A DNA stretch of 18,160 bases. Origin: UBA9676 sp036522155. Its GTDB lineage: Bacteria; Actinomycetota; Actinomycetes; Streptosporangiales; Streptosporangiaceae. Location: the NCBI GenBank assembly GCA_036522155.1, contig DATDGI010000290.1, positions 1 through 18,160 of the forward strand. The letters are read 5' to 3'. Both the position numbers and the translations under genes were made by a program. The notes under the pieces were generated by a model. It was given only the letters and a program-made list of their open reading frames with translations, did no database searches and was not told the DNA's origin. Position 1 is the stretch's first letter; the number at the start of each line of letters is the position of its first letter. Shown here piece after piece: positions 8,107-15,857 of this stretch.

Positions 8107-8112
8107 TACCCT
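8107..8112 (+). promoter_or_regulatory. Putative -10 element for miaB
   Basis: TACCCT (8107-8112) fits TANNNT and is 11 nt from the miaB ATG at 8124, which would give a transcript with a leader of only a few bases. No Shine-Dalgarno sequence precedes that ATG, which agrees with a near-leaderless mRNA. No strong -35 element is visible; TTCCGG (8082-8087) is at a long 19-bp spacing. Confidence 0.35.
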
Positions 8113-8123
8113 CGTATGTCGAC

Positions 8124-9572
8124 ATGGACGCAGCGCGCACCTACCAGATCCGCACCTACGGGTGCCAGATGAACTCCCACGACTCCGAGCGGCTGGCCGG
8201 CCTGCTGGAAGAAGCGGGTTACCAGCGGGCGGCGGGTGACGAGGTCGCGGACGTCATCGTGTTCAACACCTGCGCGGTCAGGGAAAACGCCGACAACCGG
8301 CTGTACGGCAACCTCGGGCACCTGCTGCCGGTGAAGAACGCCCGGCCCGGCATGCAGATCGCGGTCGGCGGCTGCCTGGCGCAGAAGGACCGGGCGGGCA
8401 TCGCGGAGCGCGCGCCGTGGGTGGATGTGGTGTTTGGCACCCACAACATCGGCTCACTGCCGGTGCTGCTGGAACGGGCCCGGGTGCAGGCGGAGGCCCA
8501 GGTCGAGATCGTCGAGTCGCTGGAGCGGTTCCCGTCCGTCCTGCCCGCCCGGCGGGAGTCCCCCTACGCGGCCTGGGTCGCCATCTCCGTCGGCTGCAAC
8601 AACACCTGCACCTTCTGCATCGTGCCGAGCCTGCGCGGCCGGGAGCAGGACCGCCGCCCGGGCGACGTGCTGGCCGAAATCCGGGCCCTGGTCGCCGACG
8701 GCGTGCTTGAGGTCACTCTGCTCGGCCAGAACGTGAACTCCTATGGGGTGGGGTTCGGCGACCGCCAGGCGTTCGGCCGGCTGCTGCGGGCCTGCGGGGA
8801 GATCGACGGGCTGGAACGGGTCCGGTTCACCTCGCCCCATCCGCGGGACTTCACCGACGACGTGATCGCGGCCATGGCCGGGACGCCGAACGTCATGCCG
8901 CAGCTGCACATGCCGCTGCAGTCGGGGTCGGACGCGGTGCTGCGGGCCATGCGGCGCGCCTACCGGCGGGAGGCCTACCTGGGCATCCTGGACCGGGTCC
9001 GGGCCGCCATCCCGGGGGCCGCGATCACCACCGACATCATCGTCGGGTTCCCGGGCGAGACCGAGCGGGACTTCGCCGACACCCTGTACCTGGTCCGGCG
9101 GGCCGGGTTCGCCGGGGCGTTCACCTTCCAGTACTCACCGCGGCCGGGCACGCCCGCCGCGGCCATGGACGGGCAGGTGCCAGCGGCCGTGGTGGCCGAG
9201 CGCTACGAGCGGCTGGCCGCGCTGACCGCCGAGGTGGCCCTGGCCGGGAACCAGGCCCTGGTCGGCAGCCAGGTCGAGGTGCTGGTCGCCGAGGGGGAGG
9301 GGCGCAAGGACGAGGCCACCCACCGGATGTCCGGCCGGGCCAGGGACAACCGGCTGGTGCATTTCGCACCGGCCGGCACGGGCCCGCGGCCGGGGGACGT
9401 GGTGACCACGACTGTGACCCACGCGGCCCCGCACTACCTCATCGCCGATGATGCCCCGCTGTCGGTCCGGCGCACCCGGGGCGGCGACGCCTGGCAGGCA
9501 CGGCGGGAAACCGCCGGGGCGGCCGCCGCCGTGCCCCTCGGCATGCCAGCGGTCGGCGCGCCGGTGCCCTAG
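8124..9572 (+). CDS. miaB: tRNA-2-methylthio-N6-dimethylallyladenosine synthase MiaB
   Basis: MiaB is a radical-SAM methylthiotransferase that converts i6A37 to ms2i6A37 in tRNAs reading UNN codons. The 482-residue protein has the N-terminal methylthiotransferase domain with three cluster cysteines (Cys14 in YGCQMN, Cys50 in FNTCAVRE, Cys84 in GGCLAQ), the radical-SAM CxxxCxxC motif (Cys158, Cys162, Cys165 in VGCNNTCTFC) and a C-terminal TRAM domain (about 375-450) that binds tRNA. ATG 8124 places the first cluster cysteine at the usual position; longer in-frame extensions enter the divergent peptidase gene and are rejected. A short Ala/Gly/Pro tail follows the TRAM domain. Its substrate is made by MiaA, encoded two genes downstream. 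MiaB was preferred over the paralogues RimO and MtaB because of YGCQMN and the miaA context. Confidence 0.95.
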   Translation: MDAARTYQIRTYGCQMNSHDSERLAGLLEEAGYQRAAGDEVADVIVFNTCAVRENADNRLYGNLGHLLPVKNARPGMQIAVGGCLAQKDRAGIAERAPWVDVVFGTHNIGSLPVLLERARVQAEAQVEIVESLERFPSVLPARRESPYAAWVAISVGCNNTCTFCIVPSLRGREQDRRPGDVLAEIRALVADGVLEVTLLGQNVNSYGVGFGDRQAFGRLLRACGEIDGLERVRFTSPHPRDFTDDVIAAMAGTPNVMPQLHMPLQSGSDAVLRAMRRAYRREAYLGILDRVRAAIPGAAITTDIIVGFPGETERDFADTLYLVRRAGFAGAFTFQYSPRPGTPAAAMDGQVPAAVVAERYERLAALTAEVALAGNQALVGSQVEVLVAEGEGRKDEATHRMSGRARDNRLVHFAPAGTGPRPGDVVTTTVTHAAPHYLIADDAPLSVRRTRGGDAWQARRETAGAAAAVPLGMPAVGAPVP

Positions 9573-9616
9573 GCCGGAGCGGTGACGGCCGGAGCGGTGA
9601 CGGCCGGAGCGGTGAG
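9572..9616 (+). repeat. Three 15-bp tandem repeats directly after the miaB stop codon
   Basis: The unit GGCCGGAGCGGTGAC occurs at 9572-9586 and 9587-9601, and again at 9602-9616 with one change in the last base. The array starts on the last base of the miaB TAG codon and lies in the 130-bp gap before the LigB-like gene. It has no internal dyad strong enough for a terminator. Its length suggests a small minisatellite that may vary between strains. Confidence 0.85.
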
Positions 9617-9702
9617 CGCCCGAGCCGCACCCCGGCCCCGGCACTGGCTGCCGGGTCCTATGCTTCAGGCCCAGACAAGCTCGTGGACCACGGAGGCGGA
9701 TC

Positions 9703-10428
9703 ATGCTTAGCGCCGCCGCTGTCGGCCCGCACCCGCCGCTGCTCATCCCGGCCGCGCTGGGCGCGGCCGCGGCCGAGCCACCCGCCCCGCTACTGGCGGT
9801 CGCGGACGCCTGTGATCGGGCCGTGCGGGCCCTGGCGGCGGCCGGGCCGGACCTCATCGCGGTCGTCGGGGGCGGCCCGGCCGACCGCGAGTACGGGCCG
9901 GACACAGCGGGCAGCCTGGCCGAGTACGGAGTGCCGGGCGTGATCGGTGATGGCGAGCCGGCCCTGCCGCTGTCGCTGACGGTTGGCCGCTGGCTGCTGG
10001 GCCGGGCCGGCCTGGGCGACGGCGGGAACGGGCCGCAGGTGCTATTCCAGGCCGTCGGCCAGCGGACGGCCCCGGGCGACTGCCGCAAGCTGGGCGTCAT
10101 GATCGCGGGACGGGCCGCCCGGGTGGCCGTGCTGGCCATGGGCGACGGTTCGGCCCGGCGGGCCCGCGACATCGAGGGGGCGCCCGACCCGCAGGCACAG
10201 GAGTACGACGAGGACGTCGCCGAGGCCCTGGCTGCGGCCGATGCCCGCTGGCTGGCCCGGCTCGACCCGGCCCAGGACGAGCGGCTGCTGGTGGCCGGCC
10301 GGGCCGCGTGGCAGGTGCTGGCCGGGGCGGCGACCGGGGCCCGGCTGCAGGGCCACCTGCTGTGCATGTCCTGCCCGTACGGGGTCACCTATCTGGTCGC
10401 GTCCTGGGAACCACTGCGGGCAGGCTGA
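9703..10428 (+). CDS. Class III extradiol dioxygenase subunit B-like (LigB/MEMO-like) protein, function unknown
   Basis: The 241-residue protein starts with the conserved VGPHPPLLIPA segment (His in PHPP) typical of the LigB-like/MEMO family, followed by alternating helices and strands (AAGPDLIAVVGGG, VAVLAMGDGSARR) and a C-terminal CMSCPYGVTYLVASW. Real LigB subunits open aromatic rings at an Fe(II) site, but for this actinobacterial group encoded between miaB and miaA no reaction is known to me, and ring cleavage should not be assumed. ATG 9703 has GGAGG (9692-9696) at 6 nt. Its stop is 4 nt before miaA, so the two are almost certainly co-transcribed, which hints at a link with tRNA modification or simply shared regulation. 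TATGCT at 9659-9664 is a possible -10 box. Confidence 0.8.
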   Translation: MLSAAAVGPHPPLLIPAALGAAAAEPPAPLLAVADACDRAVRALAAAGPDLIAVVGGGPADREYGPDTAGSLAEYGVPGVIGDGEPALPLSLTVGRWLLGRAGLGDGGNGPQVLFQAVGQRTAPGDCRKLGVMIAGRAARVAVLAMGDGSARRARDIEGAPDPQAQEYDEDVAEALAAADARWLARLDPAQDERLLVAGRAAWQVLAGAATGARLQGHLLCMSCPYGVTYLVASWEPLRAG

Positions 10429-10432
10429 ACTC

Positions 10433-11392
10433 ATGCCGGACCGCGTGATCGCGATCGTCGGCCCGACGGCGGCCGGGAAGTCGGAACTGGCTCTGGCGGT
10501 GGCGCTGGCGCTGGGCGGCGAGGTGGTCAACGCCGATTCGATGCAGCTCTACGCGGGGATGGACATCGGCACCGCCAAGCTCGGCCCCGGCCAGCGGCGC
10601 GGGGTGCCCCATCACCTGCTGGACATCTGGGACGTCCGGCAGACCGCCAGCGTGGCCGTGTACCAGCGGCTGGCCCGGGAGGTGATGGCCGGCATCCACG
10701 CCCGCGGCCACGTCCCGGTGCTGGCCGGGGGGTCCGGCCTGTACCTGCGGGCCGCGCTGGACAACCTGGAGTTCCCTGGCACCGACCCGGCGGTGCGGCG
10801 CCGGCTGGAGGCCGAGCTGGCCGCCGCCGGGCCGGCCGCCCTGCACGCCCGGCTCGCCGCGGTTGACCCGGCCGCGGCCAGCGTGATCCTGCCCAGCAAC
10901 GGCCGCCGGATCGTCCGCGCGCTGGAGGTGATCGAGGTGGCCGGCCACCCGTTCACCGCGGCCCTGCCCCGGTACGAGGCGTGCTACCCGGTGGTCCAGA
11001 TCGGCCTTCAGGTGCTTCGGCCCGAGCTGGACCAGCGGATCGCGGACCGGGTCGGCCGGATGTGGCGGGAGGGCTTCGTCGCCGAGGTGGCCGCGCTGGA
11101 GCGGGCCGGCCTGCGGGAGGGCCGGACCGCCAGCCGCGCCCTCGGCTACGCGCAGGTGCTCAGGTTCCTGGCCGGGGAATGCACCGAAGACGAGGCGCGC
11201 ACCCAGACCATCCTGGCGACCAGGCGGTTCGCTCGGCGCCAGGAAGCCTGGTTCCGCCGTGATCCCCGGGTCACCTGGCTCATGGCCGGTACCGGTGACA
11301 CCGGTGATCTGCTGGACCGCGCGCTGACGGCCTGGGCCGGGCTGGCCGGGACGCTGCCCGCTCTGCCGTCCCGGCCGGGGGAGCACCGCTAG
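10433..11392 (+). CDS. miaA: tRNA dimethylallyltransferase MiaA
   Basis: MiaA transfers the dimethylallyl group of DMAPP to N6 of A37 in tRNA, the step before MiaB. The 319-residue product has the P-loop GPTAAGKS (10-17), the substrate motif NADSMQLYAGMDIGTAK (from about residue 33), HHLLDIWDV, VLAGGSGLYLRA (DMAPP pocket) and the C-terminal TRRFARRQEAWFRRD tRNA-binding segment, all in family order and at usual length. ATG 10433 is 4 nt after the stop of the LigB-like gene; only a weak AGG (10422-10424) serves as RBS, so translational coupling is likely. The frame continues upstream to 10241 but that part overlaps the neighbour and is not part of the enzyme. The stop TAG overlaps the stop of the convergent SIMPL gene. 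Confidence 0.96.
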   Translation: MPDRVIAIVGPTAAGKSELALAVALALGGEVVNADSMQLYAGMDIGTAKLGPGQRRGVPHHLLDIWDVRQTASVAVYQRLAREVMAGIHARGHVPVLAGGSGLYLRAALDNLEFPGTDPAVRRRLEAELAAAGPAALHARLAAVDPAAASVILPSNGRRIVRALEVIEVAGHPFTAALPRYEACYPVVQIGLQVLRPELDQRIADRVGRMWREGFVAEVAALERAGLREGRTASRALGYAQVLRFLAGECTEDEARTQTILATRRFARRQEAWFRRDPRVTWLMAGTGDTGDLLDRALTAWAGLAGTLPALPSRPGEHR

Positions 11393-12015
11393 CCGATCGC
11401 CCAGGTGACCGTGACGCTGGCGGAGGTGCCGGCTCCCGGGTAGGGCAGGCACTGGGCCGTGACCGGGCACGCGATGGCGGGAGCGCCCCCGGCGGCGGGG
11501 GGACTGGCCCCTCCGCTGGTTGCGCCGGAACCGGTCACGCCGGTCACACGTCCAGATCCGCCCGGGCTCGCCGGGGCCCCGGAGGCAGCGCCCATGGGGA
11601 TCGGGTACGGGTAGTAGTACGCGGAGATCTGCACATTGATGATCCGCCCCAGCGTGATCCCGGCCGCGCTGGCCAGGGCCTGCGCCTGGCCCATGGCGTC
11701 CGTCATCGCGCTGGCGATGGCGGCGGCCCTGGCCGCGTGCCCGGCGCCGTGCGCGGTGGCCTGCCCGGTCACAGTCACGCCCAGCGGGTTCCCGGCCGTG
11801 CAGCACCAGCCGGGATACGGCGTCAGCGGTGAAGCACCGCTCGTGCCCGGTGCGCTGGCCGTCCTGCCGTCCGGCCCGGCGGTCACGGCGGCCAGCTGCG
11901 CCCCGGCGGCGGCCGGGGGCCCGGGGGCGGTGGCCCGGGCGGCCCAGGCGGTACCGGCCAGCACGGCTGCCCCGAGAATGGCCCAGATCAGGCGAGCGCG
12001 GATGCTCAGGTGCAT
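11389..12015 (-). CDS. Exported SIMPL (DUF541) domain protein
   Basis: The 208-residue protein has an N-terminal hydrophobic segment (about 11-29, LIWAILGAAVLAGTAWAA) acting as signal anchor or signal peptide, then an Ala/Gly/Pro-rich linker, then a SIMPL-like domain: LGVTVTGQATAH, a helix AARAAAIASAMTDAMGQAQALASAAGI, LGRIINVQISAYYY, and the closing strand SASVTVTWAIG. An atypical Gly/Ser/Pro-rich insert with two cysteines separates the last strands. SIMPL proteins are surface or periplasmic and poorly understood. ATG 12015 is chosen over GTG 12033 because GAGGAGGGAG ends 6 nt before it; the upstream GTG would consume that RBS. The gene ends on the same CTAG as miaA and is divergent from dapF, so it is a separate unit inserted between two core genes. 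Confidence 0.75.
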   Translation of the reverse strand: MHLSIRARLIWAILGAAVLAGTAWAARATAPGPPAAAGAQLAAVTAGPDGRTASAPGTSGASPLTPYPGWCCTAGNPLGVTVTGQATAHGAGHAARAAAIASAMTDAMGQAQALASAAGITLGRIINVQISAYYYPYPIPMGAASGAPASPGGSGRVTGVTGSGATSGGASPPAAGGAPAIACPVTAQCLPYPGAGTSASVTVTWAIG

Positions 12016-12109
12016 GTCGGGCTCCCTCCTCACAAGTCCGGCGTATACGGTGCAGCCGGTTGGACGGCTGGCGGGGAGCGGCGGTTCCCGTGGTCCGCTG
12101 GCCGCTGGC

Positions 12110-12123
12110 TACCATCAGGCCCA
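12110..12123 (+). promoter_or_regulatory. Putative -10 element for a leaderless dapF transcript
   Basis: TACCAT (12110-12115) fits TANNNT and is 7 nt before the dapF ATG, with no Shine-Dalgarno sequence in front. That places the transcription start on or next to the ATG. The -35 region is unclear. Pattern-based inference. Confidence 0.45.
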
Positions 12124-12992
12124 TGCGGTTCGCGAAGGGGCACGGCACCGAGAACGACTTCGTGATCCTCATCGATCCCGGCGGTGACCTGGGCCTGACG
12201 GCCGAACTGGTGACCCGCCTGTGCCATCGCCGGGCCGGGCTGGGGGCCGATGGCGTGCTCAGGGCGGTACGCGCCGCCGCGGTAACGGGCCCGGCCGGCC
12301 CGGGCGCGGCGGCCGGTGCGGCACCACCCCCGCAGTGGTTCATGGACTACCGCAACGCGGACGGCAGCGTCGCGGAGATGTGCGGCAACGGGATCCGGGT
12401 CTTCGCCCGTTATCTGGCCGAGCACGGCCTGGTCACCGGCTCGGAGTTCACCGTAGCCACCCGGTCGGGAACGCGGCGGGTCTGGCTGCGCCAGGACGGC
12501 GAGATCACGGTGAACATGGGCGAGGCGGCGGTGCTCGGCCCGGGCCACGCGGTCATCGGCGGCGAGACGTGCCAGGGGCTGCGGGTCGCCATCGGGAATC
12601 CGCATCTGGTCTGCCTGGTGGACCGGCCGGTGGGCGAGTTCGACCTGGTCGGCCCGCCGGAGCTGGACCCCAGGCAGTTCCCGGACGGCGCCAATGTGGA
12701 AGTGGTGCAGATCACCGGGACTCAGACGGTGGCCATGCGGGTCCACGAGCGGGGTTCCGGGGAGACCCGGTCGTGCGGGACCGGAGCGGTGGCGGCCGCC
12801 GCGGCCGCGAACCAGGCCACCGGCCAGCCCGGGGGCGCCTGGCAGGTCTGCGTTCCGGGCGGCCGGCTCGGTGTGGTGATCAAGGGCGGCACCGGCTATC
12901 TGACCGGGCCAGCGGTGATCGTCGCCGAGGGGGACCTGGATCCGGCGTGGCTGGCCGCTACCGAGACGGTGGCCAGCCCGGGGGCCGGCTAG
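12123..12992 (+). CDS. dapF: Diaminopimelate epimerase
   Basis: DapF interconverts LL- and meso-diaminopimelate, giving the precursor of lysine and of the peptidoglycan cross-bridge. The 289-residue cytosolic enzyme shows both catalytic cysteines, Cys87 in MCGNGIR and Cys218 in SCGTGA, plus the N-terminal KGHGTENDFVI and MDYRNADGS substrate segments and AIGNPHLV. A short Gly/Ala/Pro-rich insertion (about 52-70) precedes WFMDYRNADGS and is probably a surface loop. ATG 12123 gives the canonical N-terminus; the longer frame from 11829 runs through the divergent SIMPL gene. There is no RBS, consistent with leaderless expression. It converges on the glc genes across 106 bp that hold only a small hairpin (13040-13053) and no gene. 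Confidence 0.96.
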   Translation: MRFAKGHGTENDFVILIDPGGDLGLTAELVTRLCHRRAGLGADGVLRAVRAAAVTGPAGPGAAAGAAPPPQWFMDYRNADGSVAEMCGNGIRVFARYLAEHGLVTGSEFTVATRSGTRRVWLRQDGEITVNMGEAAVLGPGHAVIGGETCQGLRVAIGNPHLVCLVDRPVGEFDLVGPPELDPRQFPDGANVEVVQITGTQTVAMRVHERGSGETRSCGTGAVAAAAAANQATGQPGGAWQVCVPGGRLGVVIKGGTGYLTGPAVIVAEGDLDPAWLAATETVASPGAG

Positions 12993-13098
12993 GCGGTCCG
13001 GAAGCCGCGGTTCAGCCCGAGTCGCACCTGACCCGCTGGCTGCGCGGGCGCAGGATCACCGGGCCGCCCCGGGCCGCTCCAGCGGTTCCGCGTCCAGG

Positions 13099-14445
13099 TC
13101 ACCCGCTGGTTAGCGCGCGCACGGGCAGGCCGCGTATCGACGCGTCGAGCACCTCGGCGATGTGCGCCACGGCCGGGGTGCTGCCGCCCGATTCGGCCAT
13201 CGACGCGGCGATCTGCAGGCTGCAGCCCGGGTTCCCGGACACGACCAGGGCGGCCCCGGTCGCCTGGACGGCGGCCGCCTTGCGCTCGCCGAGCTCGCGG
13301 GCCGCCTCCGGCTGGAGCAGGTTGTAGACACCGGCCGAACCGCAGCAGGTCCCGCCGTCGCCCACCTCGGCCAGCCGCAGGCCCGGGATGGCGGCGAGCA
13401 GGTCGCGCGGCTGCTGCCGGATCCGCTGCGCATGGGCCAGGTGGCAGGCGTCGTGGTAGGCCGCCGTGACCGGCAGCTCGTGCCGGGCCGCCCGCGGCCC
13501 GCCGGGCAGCCCGGCCAGGAACTCGCTGAAGTCGCGCACCTTGCCGCTGAGCGCGGCCGCCCGCTCGGGCCAGTCGGCGTCCGCCGCCGGGCCGGCGTGC
13601 GGGCCCGCCAGCAGCGGGCCGTACTCCTTCATGGCCGAGCCGCAGCCCGCCGAGTTCACCACGATCGCGTCCACCCCGGCCCGCTCGAAGGCGGCGATGG
13701 TCCGCCGGGCGAACCTGGCCGCTTCGGACGCCCGGCCCGAGTGCAGCGACAGTGCCCCGCAGCAGCCCTGGTCGCGCGGGATGATCACGTCACAGCCCTC
13801 GGCCGCCAGCACGCGCGCGGTGGCCGCGTTGACCTGCGGGAAGAACACCTGCTGCACGCAGCCGGTGAGCATGCCCACCACCGCCCGCCGCTCGCCACGG
13901 GCGGGCATCCGGCCGGGCAGGGCCGGCGTCCTGGCCGCCGGGGCCGGCGCGAGCCGCAGCGCCGAGGCGAGCTCGGGGGCCAGCCGCTGGGCGGCCCGGC
14001 TGCGCCCGGCCAGCTGGTCCAGCCGGGCCCATTGGGCGCCGCGCAGCGGGGCCAGCAGCGCCCGCAGCCGCCGCGGGTAGGGGAACGTCGCGAAGATGGC
14101 CGCGCGCAGCGCCCGTTCCCGCCTGGTCCGGGCCGGGGCGGGCGCCAGGCCGGGCGGTGGCTCCTCGGTCCAGGTGCGGGCCGCCTCGATCAGCCGGTCG
14201 TAGCGGACCCCCGATGGGCAGGCCGGCAGGCAGGCCATGCAGCCGAGGCAGCGGTCGAGGTGGCTGTTGGCCGCCTCGGTGAGCTGGGCGCCCTGCAGGG
14301 CCTGGGAGATCAGGTGGATACGGCCCCGGGGGGAATCCATCTCCTCGCCCCACAGCTGGTAGGTCGGGCAGTGGGGCAGGCAGAACCCGCAGTGGACGCA
14401 GTCCGACACGACCGAGGCCAGCTCGCCGGTGGGGTCCAGGGTCAT
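13099..14445 (-). CDS. glcF: Glycolate oxidase iron-sulfur subunit GlcF
   Basis: GlcF passes electrons from the flavin subunits of glycolate oxidase to the respiratory chain. The 448-residue protein has two [4Fe-4S] motifs near the N-terminus, Cys16/19/22/26 (DCVHCGFCLPHCP) and Cys66/69/72/76 (RCLGCMACLPACP), and two C-terminal CCG domains (Cys228-Cys229 in QGCCGALSLHSG, Cys367-Cys368 in TCCGSAGVYN), with YHDACHLAHAQ between. The order and length match GlcF; the related LutA lacks the ferredoxin part. ATG 14445 has GGGAGGA 5 nt upstream and overlaps the glcE stop by one base (TGATG), so translation is coupled. It is the last gene of the minus-strand aceB-glcD-glcE-glcF series. Confidence 0.92.
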   Translation of the reverse strand: MTLDPTGELASVVSDCVHCGFCLPHCPTYQLWGEEMDSPRGRIHLISQALQGAQLTEAANSHLDRCLGCMACLPACPSGVRYDRLIEAARTWTEEPPPGLAPAPARTRRERALRAAIFATFPYPRRLRALLAPLRGAQWARLDQLAGRSRAAQRLAPELASALRLAPAPAARTPALPGRMPARGERRAVVGMLTGCVQQVFFPQVNAATARVLAAEGCDVIIPRDQGCCGALSLHSGRASEAARFARRTIAAFERAGVDAIVVNSAGCGSAMKEYGPLLAGPHAGPAADADWPERAAALSGKVRDFSEFLAGLPGGPRAARHELPVTAAYHDACHLAHAQRIRQQPRDLLAAIPGLRLAEVGDGGTCCGSAGVYNLLQPEAARELGERKAAAVQATGAALVVSGNPGCSLQIAASMAESGGSTPAVAHIAEVLDASIRGLPVRALTSG

Positions 14446-15794
14446 CAGATTCCTCCCGCGAACCGGCCCGGCGCCATCCGGTGCCCGGGGTCGAACTGGT
14501 CCTTGACCGCCCGCATCAGCGGCAGCCCGGGCACCGGGCCCCACAGGTCCACCCGTTCGGCCACCGGCGGCGGGGCGTGCACCACCACCGCGCTGGCCAG
14601 CACCGGCGGGCTGTCCGGGAACGGCGCGCTGGCGGGCCGGGCGTCCGCGTCACCGCGGGCCAGGGCCTCCCGGAGGCCGGTCACGAACCCGGCGGCCGCG
14701 CCCGGGCTGGTGCTGGCGGGCAGCGCGGCGTAGATCACCCCGGACGCGGCCGAGCCGGTCAGCTGCGGGTCGGCCGACACCGCGGCCGCGGCGGCGTCGA
14801 TCGCGGCCAGCACGCGGGGCAGGGCCGCGGCCCAGAACGCGACCCGGACCAGCGTGCCGGGACTGCGGGGGCCGCCGGGGGCGCCTGGCCCACCGGGGGG
14901 CTCCATCCGGCCCCACCACCCCGGCGCATCCTCGGATGTCGCCGCCCCGTCCCCCAGCAGCTCGCGCAGCGCCGCCGACCGCTCGGCCAGCCCGCTGGGA
15001 TCGCCTTCCAGCAGCACGCCCACCTGCACCGGCTGGTCCCGGGCGGCCCGGCTGACCTCGATCGCGACCGGGGCCAGCTCGCTGGCTGCGGCCGCGGCCA
15101 CCGCCGCCCGCGCGGGGCCGGGGCCGCCGGTGCTCACCGTCGTGTAGCTGGCCGCGGTGGGCAGCGGGTGCAGCCGGAACACCGCCTCCACGATCAGGCC
15201 CAGCGTCCCGTACGAGCCGGCGAACAGCTTGCCCAGGTCGTAGCCGGCCACGTTCTTGACCACCTTGCCGCCGGAGGAGGCGACGGTCCCGTCGGCGCGC
15301 ACCACGGTGATCCCGATCACCAGGTCGCGCGGGGTGCCGTAGCGCAGCCGGCGCGGGCCCGCCATGCCGGTGGCGAGCGTGCCGCCGATGGTGGCGGCCG
15401 GCCGCTGCCCGGTGCCGTCCGGCGCCTGGTCCAGGGCCAGCTGCTGGCCGGCCCCGGCCAGCACCCCGGCCAGGCTGGCCAGGCTCACCCCGGCCTGGAC
15501 CCGGGCGACCAGGTCACCGGCGGCGTGCTCGACCACCTGGTCCAGCCGGGAGGTGCCGACCACCAGGTCGCACCGGCGGGGCGGGGCACCCCAGTCCATG
15601 CGGCTGCCGCTGCCCCGGGCCACCACCGACAGCTCGTGCGCGGCGGCCGCCCGCAGCAGGGCGCTGGCTTCGGCGACGCTGGCGGGTGACGCGGCGTAGC
15701 GGGGTGTCACCCCGGCCACGGCGTCGGCCCCGGCCGCCGGGCGGGCCGCCGGGCAGGCCGCCACCAGGTCCTTGAGCACCTGGTCACCGGCCAT
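14445..15794 (-). CDS. glcE: Glycolate oxidase FAD-binding subunit GlcE
   Basis: GlcE is the smaller flavin-fold subunit of glycolate oxidase. The 449-residue protein has the N-terminal PCMH-type FAD-binding domain: TPRYAASPASVAEASALLRAA, LSVVARGSGSRMDWG, ATIGGTLATGMAGPRRLRYGTPRDLVIG and GKVVKNVAGYDLGKLFAGSYGTLGLI. A less conserved, Gly/Pro-containing C-terminal part follows and ends at VDLWGPVPGLPLMRAVKDQFDPGHRMAPGRF, the family end motif. ATG 15794 is the first start after glcD and keeps the family N-terminus; the RBS is weak (GGTGA) and a 7-bp stem-loop lies 5 nt upstream. It is separated from glcD by 63 nt and overlaps glcF by one base. Confidence 0.9.
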   Translation of the reverse strand: MAGDQVLKDLVAACPAARPAAGADAVAGVTPRYAASPASVAEASALLRAAAAHELSVVARGSGSRMDWGAPPRRCDLVVGTSRLDQVVEHAAGDLVARVQAGVSLASLAGVLAGAGQQLALDQAPDGTGQRPAATIGGTLATGMAGPRRLRYGTPRDLVIGITVVRADGTVASSGGKVVKNVAGYDLGKLFAGSYGTLGLIVEAVFRLHPLPTAASYTTVSTGGPGPARAAVAAAAASELAPVAIEVSRAARDQPVQVGVLLEGDPSGLAERSAALRELLGDGAATSEDAPGWWGRMEPPGGPGAPGGPRSPGTLVRVAFWAAALPRVLAAIDAAAAAVSADPQLTGSAASGVIYAALPASTSPGAAAGFVTGLREALARGDADARPASAPFPDSPPVLASAVVVHAPPPVAERVDLWGPVPGLPLMRAVKDQFDPGHRMAPGRFAGGI

Positions 15795-15799
15795 GGGTC

Positions 15800-15816
15800 A
15801 CCAGCCACGGGCTGGT
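15800..15816 (-). promoter_or_regulatory. Stem-loop immediately upstream of glcE
   Basis: ACCAGCC (15800-15806), loop ACG, GGCTGGT (15810-15816) is a perfect 7-bp inverted repeat with a 3-nt loop. In the minus-strand mRNA its 3' end is 5 nt before the glcE ATG, so it covers the region where the ribosome must bind. It could lower glcE initiation or act as a weak attenuator between glcD and glcE. Confidence 0.45.
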
Positions 15817-15857
15817 CGGGCCGGGACGCGACGGTGGGCGCCGGCAGTCGTTAGGCA

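Noticed and set aside
7599..8123. Upstream extension of miaB to 7599.
   Set aside because: It runs through the divergent S9 peptidase gene and adds low-complexity sequence; MiaB homologues start just before YGCQMN.
8043..8444. N-terminal extension of the S9 peptidase to 8444.
   Set aside because: It overlaps the start of miaB, and ATG 8042 has an AGGAGG site; the added part does not resemble S9 proteins.
13040..13053. Small hairpin CTGCG/CGCAG between dapF and glcF as a terminator.
   Set aside because: Only 5-6 bp and no T-run; such repeats are common by chance at this G+C content. Mentioned under dapF but not called.
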